Part shown: positions 34,948 to 44,121 of the stretch, in pieces | How positions within the stretch are numbered: position 1 is the stretch's first letter | Layout of the letters: every line of letters begins with the position of its first letter | Source of the DNA: a candidate division BRC1 bacterium ADurb.Bin183 | GTDB taxonomy: Bacteria; Sumerlaeota; Sumerlaeia; MWCT01 | Assembly (NCBI GenBank): GCA_002070185.1 | Contig: MWCT01000004.1 | Span: forward strand, 1 to 64,000 | Length of the DNA: 64,000 nucleotides | Direction: 5' to 3' | Translations under genes and position numbers: made by a program | The notes under the pieces: model-generated | Database searches by the model: none | Seen by the model: only the letters and a program-made list of their open reading frames with translations | Told to the model about the DNA's origin: nothing

Positions 34948-36101
34948 TTTACAGCCTCGCGAATAATTTTTAAGATATCTTCGGGGTTATGGACAGTTCC
35001 GCCGGCATGGGGAACGAGGTAGGTTTTCGCCTGTCCGGCGGCGCAGCGTTCAACTTCGTAAACGATTTGTCCCATGTTCATTTCGACTACAACAAAGGGG
35101 CGCGATTTTTTAGCCGCTTTGCGGAAGACTTCTTCGGGGAAGGGCCAGACGACGATGGGTCGGATGATGCCAGCTTTGATGCCTTCTTTGCGCGCCAATT
35201 CTCTAACGAGGAAGACGATGCGGGAAGAGATGCCGTAAGAGACGAGTATGACATCCGAATCGTCTGGGATATCCTCTTCAACCATACGAATTTTTGGCTC
35301 ATTCTGACGGATTTTATTGACCAGACGTCTGACAAGGGCATCCTGACATTCTGGGGTGATAACGGGGCGTCCATGCTCATCGTGGGTTAAACCGGATACA
35401 TGAACGTGATATCCATCGCCCGCCTTAATCATATCCGGGACAAGGTCTTTGCCGGGGCGGAAGAGATGAAATTCCGAAGGCGGCAGCGTGGTGTAGCGGC
35501 GCGGCGATAATTCGATTTCATCGGCGGGCGGAATGACAACGCGCTCGGACATGTGCCCCACGCATTCATCGGTCATGAGGAGTACGGGGACTCTGTATTC
35601 TTCCGAGAGGTTGAATGCTTTAATTGTCAGGTCGTAGCATTCTTGGGGGCTTTCTGGGCAGAGGGCGATAATCTGGTAATCGCCGTGGGAACCCCATCGC
35701 GCCTGCATCATATCCGCCTGACCGGGGAGGGTGGGGAGACCGGTTGATGGTCCGCCGCGCTGGACGTCAACGAATACGCATGGGGTTTCGGTCATGGCGG
35801 CATATCCGATGTTTTCCATCATGAGAGAGAATCCGGGTCCGGATGTGACGGTCATGGCTTTTGCCCCGCCCCAGACGGCGCCTGAGACGGCGATGGAAGA
35901 GGATAGTTCATCTTCCATTTGGATGAAAGTGCCGCCTGTGAAGGGGAATCTTTTGGAGATGCGTTCAATGATGTCGGTGGAAGGGGTGATAGGATATCCT
36001 GCGACGAAATTGCAGCCGGCAGAGATAGCGCCTTCGCAAACGGCATCGTTTCCTTTGAGGAAGTGTGTGCCTGTGAGAACGGTTTTTGGATCTGGTTTCA
36101 T
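34944..36101 (-). CDS. korA: 2-Oxoacid:ferredoxin oxidoreductase, alpha subunit
   Basis: 385 aa. The conserved GNDAVCEGAISAGCNF opening and GYPITPSTDIIE (2-oxoacid-binding region), MEDELSSSIAVSGAVWGG and RGGPSTGLPTLPGQADMMQ are all present, as expected for KorA. The C-terminal domain has ILVSYGISSRIV and NMGQIVYEVE. It overlaps korB by 4 bp and is preceded by korD with an 18-bp gap. It acts with KorB, C and D in the cytoplasm to interconvert 2-oxoglutarate and succinyl-CoA with reduced ferredoxin. Confidence 0.93.
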   Translation of the reverse strand: MKPDPKTVLTGTHFLKGNDAVCEGAISAGCNFVAGYPITPSTDIIERISKRFPFTGGTFIQMEDELSSSIAVSGAVWGGAKAMTVTSGPGFSLMMENIGYAAMTETPCVFVDVQRGGPSTGLPTLPGQADMMQARWGSHGDYQIIALCPESPQECYDLTIKAFNLSEEYRVPVLLMTDECVGHMSERVVIPPADEIELSPRRYTTLPPSEFHLFRPGKDLVPDMIKAGDGYHVHVSGLTHDEHGRPVITPECQDALVRRLVNKIRQNEPKIRMVEEDIPDDSDVILVSYGISSRIVFLVRELARKEGIKAGIIRPIVVWPFPEEVFRKAAKKSRPFVVVEMNMGQIVYEVERCAAGQAKTYLVPHAGGTVHNPEDILKIIREAVK

Positions 36102-36119
36102 GGCTTTACTCGCATGGTT

Positions 36120-36377
36120 TTACTTTGACTTTTTTTCGCGAACGGAAAAAATAGCAAAATCGGGGCAATAGAGCCCGCAAAGGTTGCATCCGATGCACGC
36201 ATCGGGGTTGACCGCCTCCGGGAAATGATATCCTTTTTCATTAAATTCCTTTGAGAAGGCAAGGACTTTTGACGGGCAGAACTGTATGCAGAATCCGCAT
36301 CCTTTGCATCGTTCTTTTTTGATGAAGACTTCGCCTTTTATTTTGGGGGGCGTTTTTGTGGTTGATTCTTTTTCCAT
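36120..36377 (-). CDS. korD: 2x[4Fe-4S] ferredoxin, KOR delta subunit
   Basis: 85 aa with two complete cluster motifs, CKGCGFCIQFCPS and CIGCNLCGLYCPD, in the usual ferredoxin spacing. It lies between sucD and korA on the same strand and should carry electrons from the TPP enzyme to free ferredoxin. Confidence 0.92.
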   Translation of the reverse strand: MEKESTTKTPPKIKGEVFIKKERCKGCGFCIQFCPSKVLAFSKEFNEKGYHFPEAVNPDACIGCNLCGLYCPDFAIFSVREKKSK

Positions 36378-36435
36378 ACATTGTTTCCTTTGAACAGATT
36401 ACAGTAAAAACCATAACATAGAGACGTGAACGAGG

Positions 36436-37941
36436 TCAAATACGATAATATCCCGAATGGTCGGAATATGTGTCGTGGATAAAGTCTTCCATTTTTTTCC
36501 AGATGGATTTCACTTCGTTGCTCATAATCAAAAGATTGTGCGTCTTGCCATGAATGTCTTTGACGTGGTCTCTGAGAACGGCTTCGCGATCGAATCCAAT
36601 CGCTTTAAGGATTTGAATCACAGCGGTATGGTCTTCGATTGTTTGCGCTATGACTTTTTCAATGTTGAGGGAAATGGCAAGTTGGAATAGTTCCTTGCTG
36701 AGGATGAAGCCGAGTCCCAGTCCGCGATAATCCGGGCTCACGACAAGGCGGAACTCGCCGACATGGCGTGACCATCCGTGGTTGTCCATGAGGAGCAGTG
36801 CGTCCGCGACGATGCGGTCGTTGCAGATGGCGATGAGAGGGATGGCGCGGTTGTAGTCTATGTTTTTTGCCCAACGGTGGATGACGTTGGGGTCTGTGAC
36901 GTCTTCCTTGAGGAAGAGGCGGTCTTCTTCCGGGAGTGCGCGGAAAAATTCAAAGAGCACCGTTTCATCGGCAGGCGTCATAAGGCGCATGATGACTTTT
37001 TGTCCATTGCGAAGGGTTGCTTCTTTCGGATATGTTTTGAGAGCATCGTGTTTATCCATTTTTGTTTCCCGCTTTTTTAAAAGGTTTTGCATAATCTCCG
37101 GTATTTGATCCGGCATGGCGGCAACAGGAACACCTGCTTCTTCGAAGGCTTTGATTTTCGCCTCTGCGGTTCCGGAGCCGCCGGAGATAATTGCGCCGGC
37201 ATGTCCCATGCGTTTGCCCGGCGGCGCGGTGCGTCCGGCAATAAACGCCACGACTGGTTTGTTGAAGGATTCTTTTATGAATTTGGCGGTTTCCTCTTCT
37301 TCGGAGCCGCCGATTTCGCCGATGAGCGCCACGCCTTTTGTTTCCGGGTCATCCTGAAAGAGTTTGAGCAGGTCAATAAAACCGCTTCCGACGATGGGGT
37401 CGCCGCCGATGCCGATACATGTTGTTTCGCCGAGTCCGCTTTTGGTGAGGTGATAAACAACTTCATAGGTGAGCGTTCCGCTGCGGGAGATGACGCCGAT
37501 GCTCCCTTGTTTGTGAATTTGACCGGGCATGATGCCAATTTTGCATTTTCCGGGGGAGATGATGCCGGGGCAGTTAGGTCCGATGAGGCGCGTGTTTGTG
37601 CCTTTGAGACGGTTATAAATTTTCATCATATCGAGCACGGGGACGCCTTCTGTGATGCAGACGACAATGTCCAGCGCCGCGTCAATGGCTTCGTTCATGG
37701 CGGCAGCGGCGAATCTTGCTGGGACAAAAATCACACTGGCGTTGGCGTTTGTTTTTTCTTTTGCCTCGGCGACGGTGTTGAAAACGGGGATGCCTTCCAC
37801 CGACTCGCCGCCTTTACCGGGCACCACGCCTCCGACTATTTTAGCGCCATAATCGCGCATAGCGAGCGCGTGAAAGGAGCCATCGCGTCCGGTGATGCCC
37901 TGCACCAGCACCCGTGTGTTTTCATTTATCAATATACTCAT
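36436..37941 (-). CDS. sucD: Succinyl-CoA synthetase alpha subunit fused to GNAT acetyltransferase
   Basis: 501 aa, against about 290 for ordinary SucD. Residues 1 to about 290 are a full SucD: CoA-binding [47 protein letters not shown], and the phospho-histidine in [18 protein letters not shown]. After [11 protein letters not shown] comes a complete GNAT domain (about 300-480): [17 protein letters not shown], the acetyl-CoA loop [11 protein letters not shown] (R/Q-x2-G-x-G pattern, about 406-411), and [16 protein letters not shown]. An internal ATG (37059, residue 295) with a GGGA upstream could also start a free GNAT. There is no stop between the domains. The join could regulate succinyl-CoA synthetase by acetylation, but that is inference. 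Confidence 0.9.
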   Translation of the reverse strand: MSILINENTRVLVQGITGRDGSFHALAMRDYGAKIVGGVVPGKGGESVEGIPVFNTVAEAKEKTNANASVIFVPARFAAAAMNEAIDAALDIVVCITEGVPVLDMMKIYNRLKGTNTRLIGPNCPGIISPGKCKIGIMPGQIHKQGSIGVISRSGTLTYEVVYHLTKSGLGETTCIGIGGDPIVGSGFIDLLKLFQDDPETKGVALIGEIGGSEEEETAKFIKESFNKPVVAFIAGRTAPPGKRMGHAGAIISGGSGTAEAKIKAFEEAGVPVAAMPDQIPEIMQNLLKKRETKMDKHDALKTYPKEATLRNGQKVIMRLMTPADETVLFEFFRALPEEDRLFLKEDVTDPNVIHRWAKNIDYNRAIPLIAICNDRIVADALLLMDNHGWSRHVGEFRLVVSPDYRGLGLGFILSKELFQLAISLNIEKVIAQTIEDHTAVIQILKAIGFDREAVLRDHVKDIHGKTHNLLIMSNEVKSIWKKMEDFIHDTYSDHSGYYRI

Positions 37942-37956
37942 TAAAACCTCCTCATG

Positions 37957-39084
37957 CTAAACAAACGAAACGGCTTTTTGAATGACGTTCTTCATAGTGT
38001 CGGCGGAGATGAGATTTGTGCCTTTGAGCATTTCTCGGGCTTTATCTTCGTTAGTTCCTGTGAGGCGGACGCAAATTGGGACGGGGATTTCCATGGAGTC
38101 TGTTGCTTTGATGATGCCCGCGGCGATGTCGTCGCAACGGGTGATGCCGCCGAAGATGTTGATGACGATGACTTTGACTTTGGGGTTTCTGAGGATGATG
38201 CGGATGGCGTTGAGGACTTTATCGGGGTTGGATGAGCCGCCGACGTCGAGGAAATTGGCGGGCTGCCCGCCGGCGGCTTTTATCATGTCCATAGTCGCCA
38301 TAGCCAGTCCTGCGCCGTTAACAATACAGCCGATATTGCCGTCGAGGTCAACAAAGGTCAGCCCGTATTTTTTCGCTTCAATCTCTTTTGGATTTTCCTG
38401 TTCAAAATCTTGCAGAAGCGACAATCCGGGGTGGCGCCAAAGGGCGTTGTCATCAAAGACGATTTTGGCATCTGCCGCAATGAGTCTGCCTTCCCCATTG
38501 ACGACAAGGGGGTTTATTTCAACGAGGGTGCAATCCTTTTCAAGAAAGATTACATATAGTAGTGCGAGTATATCCGCGGCTTCGGCGGCAAGAAGAGGTT
38601 CTGGATAAAGCGCCGCGCCCATTTCTTGAAAGAGCGATAAATCGGGCGGCAAGGTGGGATCGAGAAGTATTTTTTTGATGGCATCCGGTTTGGCGCGGGC
38701 AAGTTCTTCTATTTCTACGCCGCCTTGGGATGTGCCGATAAAGACGATTTTTTTTGCGGCGCGGTCAATGGTGATGCCGAGATATGCCTCTCGTTTTATA
38801 TCTATGGCGGGATAGATGAGGACTTTTGAGACTTTACATCCTTTGATGTCCATGCCGAGAATTTTCTCGGCTGCCTCGCGGGCTTTTTCCGGGTCGGGGC
38901 AGAATTTGACGCCGCCTGCTTTGCCTCTTCCGCCGACGTGCACCTGCGCCTTGACCATGATGGGCGCTGCGGCTTTAACGGCATAGTCATAAACTTCATC
39001 CACTGTGCGCGCAGCCTCGCCGAGCACGGTGGGGATACCATATTGAGCAAAGATTTCCTTTGCCTGATATTCATGTATTTTCAT
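37957..39084 (-). CDS. sucC: Succinyl-CoA synthetase beta subunit
   Basis: 375 aa, ATP-grasp family. The opening MKIHEYQAKEIFAQYGIPT, the VHVGGRGKAGGVKF nucleotide segment, LVEINPLVVNGEGRLIAADAK and the C-terminal GNIGCIVNGAGLAMATMD and NIFGGITRCDDIAAGI are all typical. It makes ATP or GTP from succinyl-CoA with SucD. The sucD gene follows after 15 bp, and the KOR genes follow that, so a single transcript is likely from this gene onward. It is divergent from the giant TPR kinase gene. Confidence 0.94.
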   Translation of the reverse strand: MKIHEYQAKEIFAQYGIPTVLGEAARTVDEVYDYAVKAAAPIMVKAQVHVGGRGKAGGVKFCPDPEKAREAAEKILGMDIKGCKVSKVLIYPAIDIKREAYLGITIDRAAKKIVFIGTSQGGVEIEELARAKPDAIKKILLDPTLPPDLSLFQEMGAALYPEPLLAAEAADILALLYVIFLEKDCTLVEINPLVVNGEGRLIAADAKIVFDDNALWRHPGLSLLQDFEQENPKEIEAKKYGLTFVDLDGNIGCIVNGAGLAMATMDMIKAAGGQPANFLDVGGSSNPDKVLNAIRIILRNPKVKVIVINIFGGITRCDDIAAGIIKATDSMEIPVPICVRLTGTNEDKAREMLKGTNLISADTMKNVIQKAVSFV

Positions 39085-39256
39085 GTTTTATGTTAATGTG
39101 ATTTTGACTGGGGGCTGTCAACTAAAATCCCGCAGGAGGTTATCAGCGTTGGGCAATGATTATCATTTTACTTGCGAAAAGGCGTTTGACCGCCCTATCC
39201 TTTTTTTAGTTATGGATGAACATATAAGCCCAAAGGCGATTGCAAAACAGAAAGTT

Positions 39257-42200
39257 ATGAGAAAATTATTCTTTTATTTTATTGGCGGGTTTTTTTTGTT
39301 ATCAAATGTTTCCGCTCTTTTTGCTCTGGATTTGCCATCCCGTCCGGAATATATGTGGGAGCGAAAGCTGCCGCTGACTATACCGGGAGATCCGTTGGTT
39401 CTGGATATGGATGGCGATGGGCAGTTGGAGGTCCTTTTTACGGACAACACGGGCAGGGTTTGTCTTTTGGATGCAAAGAGCGGCAGGATTATCTGGAGGA
39501 AAACACTGGATAAAAGGCACAGCCTGACTGTCCCTGTGGCGGGCAATTTTACGGGCGACGGAAGCGTGGATATTGTTGCGGGGACAAGCGGCAAGCGTCT
39601 TTACCTTGTCAACGGCGCGGACGGCAAAATTCTTGCTCGAGAAGATATGTCTGACAGCATCATCCTTCCGCCGACGCTCATCCCATTAAAAAACGATGCC
39701 AAAGATGGGCGGGCGGGGGTTATTGTGACAGACGACAGGGGGAATGTTTCGCTATATCAGTTCATTCGCAATAATAGCGCCGACGGGAACAAAACCGTTT
39801 ATCCGTTCAAGGCGAAGGCGATGTGGACAATTGCGCTCAATGCGCGTGTCACAGCTCCTGCATCTGTGGGCGCGGTGACCGCATTGGATGCAATCAATAT
39901 TATTGTTGGCACAAGCAACGGGGATATTTGGGCGTTCGACCGGGATAATCCGGCGAATCGGATTCGTTTTACCAATTATGACAATCGCGGAATTGAAACG
40001 ATACCCGCCTTGGGGCAGATAACGGGCGATGAACGCCGGGAGGTTGTATATGCGGACAAGGCGGGGAACTTGAACGTCCTTTTTTTTCAGAACGGGGAAT
40101 TTCGCCGGCTCTGGAGCAAGGACCGGATTATTTATGAGCCGCCGTTGCAAACGCTCATTTTGCAGGATTTGACAAATGATGGCAAAGACGAGATAATTGT
40201 TGCGACCGAGCATTATATTTTTGGGTTTGACGGAAACACAGGCAAAAGCATTTGGGAAAAAGATCGCATCAGCCTCACCTATTCTAACAGTTCCGAGCCC
40301 GGTTTGATATACAATCCCGGGGGCGCGCCGATTTTGATTATTGGCGATGTTCGGGGTAAATCGCTTTTTATTAATTTGTCGAAGGGCGATGCCGGGAATT
40401 TTTGGGAGATGGGAAAAACGTTTGTCAAAACGCCTGTTGTTTTCAATGTCGAGGATATTCCGCGCTCGTGCATTATGGTTATTTCGGAAGCGGGATCGCA
40501 TTGCCGCACATTCAAATGGAGCGCTCCCCTGCCGACCGGCAAGGCGCTCTGGGAAACAAGGGGCGGAAATCAATTCCGCACATGCAAGATAGACGAAGCA
40601 TACAATCAGTTTATTGAGAACCATAAGGCTTATCTTTTGAACTGCGTCCGCAAACGCAAAGAAACGGCGGAGGCGGCTTTTCGGGAGGGTAAATGGGACG
40701 AGGCGTTGACCGGCGCAAGGGGCTGGTTGGCTTTGCAGCCACGTAATGTGGATGCGCAAAAGATGTTGGCGCGCGCCAAATTCAGGAGATATTTTTTCAT
40801 TTATATCGGCGCATTTCTCATCAGCGCGGGCTTATTTTACATTATCATTTCAAGATTGCTCAAGTTGTTCATAACTCTGCGTTTGATTGCAAAGGCGCGC
40901 GATTATGTTGAACGGGAATCGCTGGGCTCAGCCATCCAATGCTATCGGAGGGCGTTGCAAAAAAATCCGGCAAACCGCGGAATAATGCAAGCGCTGGGTC
41001 AGGCGCTGATGCGGGTGGGCGAATTCGACAAAGAGAATATTCCCATTTTTGAGACGACATACGAAATGGATAAGCAAAATCCGGAGGCGCTGAAGGCGCT
41101 GGCTCTCGCCTATCTGCATTCGGATATCATGGAAGACAAGGCGCTTATCATATATCAACGGGCGCTGGATCATGTGGATAACAAGGCGGCATTTGAACAC
41201 ATTATTGGGAAGATTTATCTGAAAAAAGGGGAATATGAGACAGCGGGGAAATATGTTCGGCGGGCGTTGCGCAGTAGGGAAGCGAATCTGGATATGTATA
41301 ACACGCTTACGGATATTTATCTTTGCATGAACTTTCGCACGCGCAAGGCGCTTCCTGTGTTTAAGAAAGTCTATTCGCATAGGAGAGATGACCAGAGATT
41401 TCTTGAGGCTTTGTGCGACGCTTATCTGGATGCCAAAGAGACGGATGCGGAGGTGCGGGAGGTCTGCGAGGCGGTTTTGAAGGGCAATCATAATTATTTA
41501 GGGGCTTACATCCAGATGGCAAAGATTCACATCCAAGATAATAATTCCGTCGGAGCGGCGAAATGCGCGGCGCGTATTTTGGAACTGGATCCAACCAATC
41601 TGGACGGGCTTCTCATCCAGAGCCAGTATTATCTTCTTGAGAACCGCAAGGATGCTCAGGCGCTGGAGGTGTATCAAAGGAGTCTTTCCCACTTTCCGCA
41701 TAATAAAGAAATTTTGCGCATCGTGGCGCATATTTATTATGAAAAACGGCGTTTTGATTCTGAGGCGGAGGATATTTATCGCCGCGCGATTCAACTCAAT
41801 CCATCAGATGTTCAGATTCTGCTTGCCCTTGCAAAGATAGCGCAGAAGTCGCTCGATTACGACCTTTCCATCACAAGCATTGAGAAGTTGATAGATCTTG
41901 GGCAATTCAATAACGACTTGATTTTGCAGCTGGCTGATTCTTACAAGATTCGGCATTATACGGAGGCGCGTGCGGAAAAGATTTATCAGACCGCGATTAA
42001 GGTTCATCCCGATGATACGGAGTTTGCGACTCTTCTGGCGGAGGTTTTCATGCGGCAGAAAAAGACGGACGGGGCATCCATCCACGCCTATGAAAACGCC
42101 TTGAAGATAAATCACACAAGGGATGACATCGCTCGGCAGTTAATTAAGAGTTATATTGAAAACAGGAATTTTGAAGGGGCGTCCCGCCTTGCCCAATTTT

Positions 42201-44086
42201 TCCTTGCACGATTGCCCGGCGATGAAGAGTTTTCGCGGCTTATGGCGCTTGCTGATTTGCAGAGCAACAAGATAGACGAGGCGATTGAGGAATATAGCTC
42301 GCTTTTAAAAAAGAACCCGAACGATCCAGAGGCGCTGGTCAATCTGGCGCAGGCGTTTGCGCACAAGAGGCTCATGAACGACACTGCCGCTGATTTGTAT
42401 TTGAAGGCGCTTCAGATTGCGCCGGAAAACGACTTTTTGCATCGGATTATGGCGTGTGTCCTGCTTTCGAATGGTCGAATCAGCGACGGCATCGAAGAGT
42501 TTAAAAAGGCGGTTGCCGCCAATCCCAAATCGGTGGGCGCGGTGATTGACGACGGTCTGGCGATGCTTGCTGTAAATCCCGATTGGATGGAGGCGCGCTG
42601 GTTCATCTGCCGCCTGATGATTGAGAGCGGAAGGCTTCGGGAGGCGATGAACGAGCTTCAGACTCTTTTTGAGAACGCGCCTGAGGATTTGGAGCATATC
42701 ATTGCCGCTTATCAAGAAATCCTTACAAAGGACCCGGAGAATGCGATAGCGCTGATTCAATATGGTTCGCATTTAAAAACGCTGGGGCGCACGGAGGAGG
42801 CTCGGCAGGCAATGGAGCAGGCATACCGGATTATGCCGAATAATCCGGATGTGCAGCGGGAAATTTCAGAGCTGTATGAGTTTATTCTTGAGGAGAAAGA
42901 TGACATCGAGGTTCGTTTTGAATTGGGCAAGTTGTATTTAGCGATGAATCAATTTGACTCTGCAATCAGTTGTTTTCAGCGCACGTCGCAGGATTTCCGC
43001 TGGGAAAGCGAATCTATTAAATATCTGGGGCGTTGCTTTGTCCGCAAAGGCATGCTCGACCTTGCCATGCAGGAGTTCAAGAAGCTTACGATTGATGATG
43101 AGATGAAGGATATGCTTTATGATCTGGCTCAGCGCTATGAGGCGAAGAACGACCTTGTGGGAGCGAAGCAAGTTTATCGCCAGCTTTTTGCGGCAGATAT
43201 TAATTATCGGAATGTGCGCACGAAGTTTGAGATGTTGGCGGGTTCAACAAGCGATCCGATGGTTTTTGAAAAGACGACGATTCTGAATAGTCTTTCTGAT
43301 AAAGCCAAACGCCGCTATGAGCTTCTTGAGGAGATAGGGCGCGGGGCGATGGGTATTGTGTATCGGGCAAAGGATATTGAATTGGATGAGGTGGTGGCTT
43401 TAAAAATTCTGCCGGATAATCTTTCAAATAATCCTGAGGCGCTTCAGCGATTCAAGGCGGAGGCGCGCAACGCCCGCCGATTGAGCCACAAAAACATTGT
43501 CCGCATTCACGATATCGGCGAGGAGATGGGTCGGAAATATATTTCTATGGAGTTTGTGAACGGCTCGGATTTGAAGCATATCATTCGCGAAAGCGGCGCG
43601 AAATTGCCGATTGAGAAGACGATTAAATATATGATTCAGACGGCGCAGGCGCTTTCTTACGCGCACAGCATCGGCATTATCCACAGGGATATCAAGCCCG
43701 CCAATATCATGATCACAAAAGATGACGAGGTGAAGGTGACCGATTTTGGCATTGCCAAGATGATGGAGGGTTCTGATGCGACGATGACTGGCGTTGTGAT
43801 TGGCACGCCGCTTTATATGAGTCCCGAACAGGTGCGGGGCACGCCGGCGGATAAACGGGCGGATATTTATTCGCTTGGAATCACCATGTATGATTTATTA
43901 TGCGGCAGACCGCCTTTTTATGAGGGGGACCTTGCCTATCAGCATTTGCATGTTGAACCAAAACCTATCGAAGGCGTTTCGCCGGCTTTGATGGGGATTA
44001 TTCAAAAATGTTTGATGAAAAACAAGGAAGAGCGCTGGGAGGATGTGGGTTTGGTCGCCGAGGCGTTATCAGGCATTTTCCAATAA
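39257..44086 (+). CDS. Transmembrane TPR-repeat Ser/Thr protein kinase with extracytoplasmic propeller
   Basis: About 1609 aa from ATG 39257; ATG 39212 is an alternative, and neither has a strong ribosome site. The order is N-terminal signal (MRKLFFYFIGGFFLLSN), then about 480 residues of PQQ/FG-GAP-like propeller (LDMDGDGQLEVLF, NFTGDGSVDIVAG), presumably outside the membrane. One membrane helix (about 510-532, YIGAFLISAGLFYIII) follows, then many TPR units (about 550-1325). A C-terminal Hanks-type kinase (about 1353-1609) is complete: GRGAMGIVYRAKD, VALKIL lysine, HRDIKPANIM, DFGIAK and GTPLYMSPEQVRG. A sensor outside and kinase inside is inferred. The MMPL gene follows after a 35-bp gap. 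Confidence 0.88.
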   Translation: MRKLFFYFIGGFFLLSNVSALFALDLPSRPEYMWERKLPLTIPGDPLVLDMDGDGQLEVLFTDNTGRVCLLDAKSGRIIWRKTLDKRHSLTVPVAGNFTGDGSVDIVAGTSGKRLYLVNGADGKILAREDMSDSIILPPTLIPLKNDAKDGRAGVIVTDDRGNVSLYQFIRNNSADGNKTVYPFKAKAMWTIALNARVTAPASVGAVTALDAINIIVGTSNGDIWAFDRDNPANRIRFTNYDNRGIETIPALGQITGDERREVVYADKAGNLNVLFFQNGEFRRLWSKDRIIYEPPLQTLILQDLTNDGKDEIIVATEHYIFGFDGNTGKSIWEKDRISLTYSNSSEPGLIYNPGGAPILIIGDVRGKSLFINLSKGDAGNFWEMGKTFVKTPVVFNVEDIPRSCIMVISEAGSHCRTFKWSAPLPTGKALWETRGGNQFRTCKIDEAYNQFIENHKAYLLNCVRKRKETAEAAFREGKWDEALTGARGWLALQPRNVDAQKMLARAKFRRYFFIYIGAFLISAGLFYIIISRLLKLFITLRLIAKARDYVERESLGSAIQCYRRALQKNPANRGIMQALGQALMRVGEFDKENIPIFETTYEMDKQNPEALKALALAYLHSDIMEDKALIIYQRALDHVDNKAAFEHIIGKIYLKKGEYETAGKYVRRALRSREANLDMYNTLTDIYLCMNFRTRKALPVFKKVYSHRRDDQRFLEALCDAYLDAKETDAEVREVCEAVLKGNHNYLGAYIQMAKIHIQDNNSVGAAKCAARILELDPTNLDGLLIQSQYYLLENRKDAQALEVYQRSLSHFPHNKEILRIVAHIYYEKRRFDSEAEDIYRRAIQLNPSDVQILLALAKIAQKSLDYDLSITSIEKLIDLGQFNNDLILQLADSYKIRHYTEARAEKIYQTAIKVHPDDTEFATLLAEVFMRQKKTDGASIHAYENALKINHTRDDIARQLIKSYIENRNFEGASRLAQFFLARLPGDEEFSRLMALADLQSNKIDEAIEEYSSLLKKNPNDPEALVNLAQAFAHKRLMNDTAADLYLKALQIAPENDFLHRIMACVLLSNGRISDGIEEFKKAVAANPKSVGAVIDDGLAMLAVNPDWMEARWFICRLMIESGRLREAMNELQTLFENAPEDLEHIIAAYQEILTKDPENAIALIQYGSHLKTLGRTEEARQAMEQAYRIMPNNPDVQREISELYEFILEEKDDIEVRFELGKLYLAMNQFDSAISCFQRTSQDFRWESESIKYLGRCFVRKGMLDLAMQEFKKLTIDDEMKDMLYDLAQRYEAKNDLVGAKQVYRQLFAADINYRNVRTKFEMLAGSTSDPMVFEKTTILNSLSDKAKRRYELLEEIGRGAMGIVYRAKDIELDEVVALKILPDNLSNNPEALQRFKAEARNARRLSHKNIVRIHDIGEEMGRKYISMEFVNGSDLKHIIRESGAKLPIEKTIKYMIQTAQALSYAHSIGIIHRDIKPANIMITKDDEVKVTDFGIAKMMEGSDATMTGVVIGTPLYMSPEQVRGTPADKRADIYSLGITMYDLLCGRPPFYEGDLAYQHLHVEPKPIEGVSPALMGIIQKCLMKNKEERWEDVGLVAEALSGIFQ

Positions 44087-44101
44087 TGATATCATAAATT
44101 C

Positions 44102-44108
44102 AAGGAGG
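44102..44108 (+). promoter_or_regulatory. Ribosome-binding site before the MMPL gene
   Basis: AAGGAGG lies 4 bases before TTG 44113 and 13 bases before ATG 44122, so it does not clearly choose between the two starts. Protein sequence differs by only three residues either way. Confidence 0.6.
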
Positions 44109-44121
44109 TTGGTTGACTGTT

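Noticed and set aside
39752..40759. 335-codon minus-strand open frame
   Set aside because: Antisense to the propeller part of the kinase; basic, low-complexity translation.
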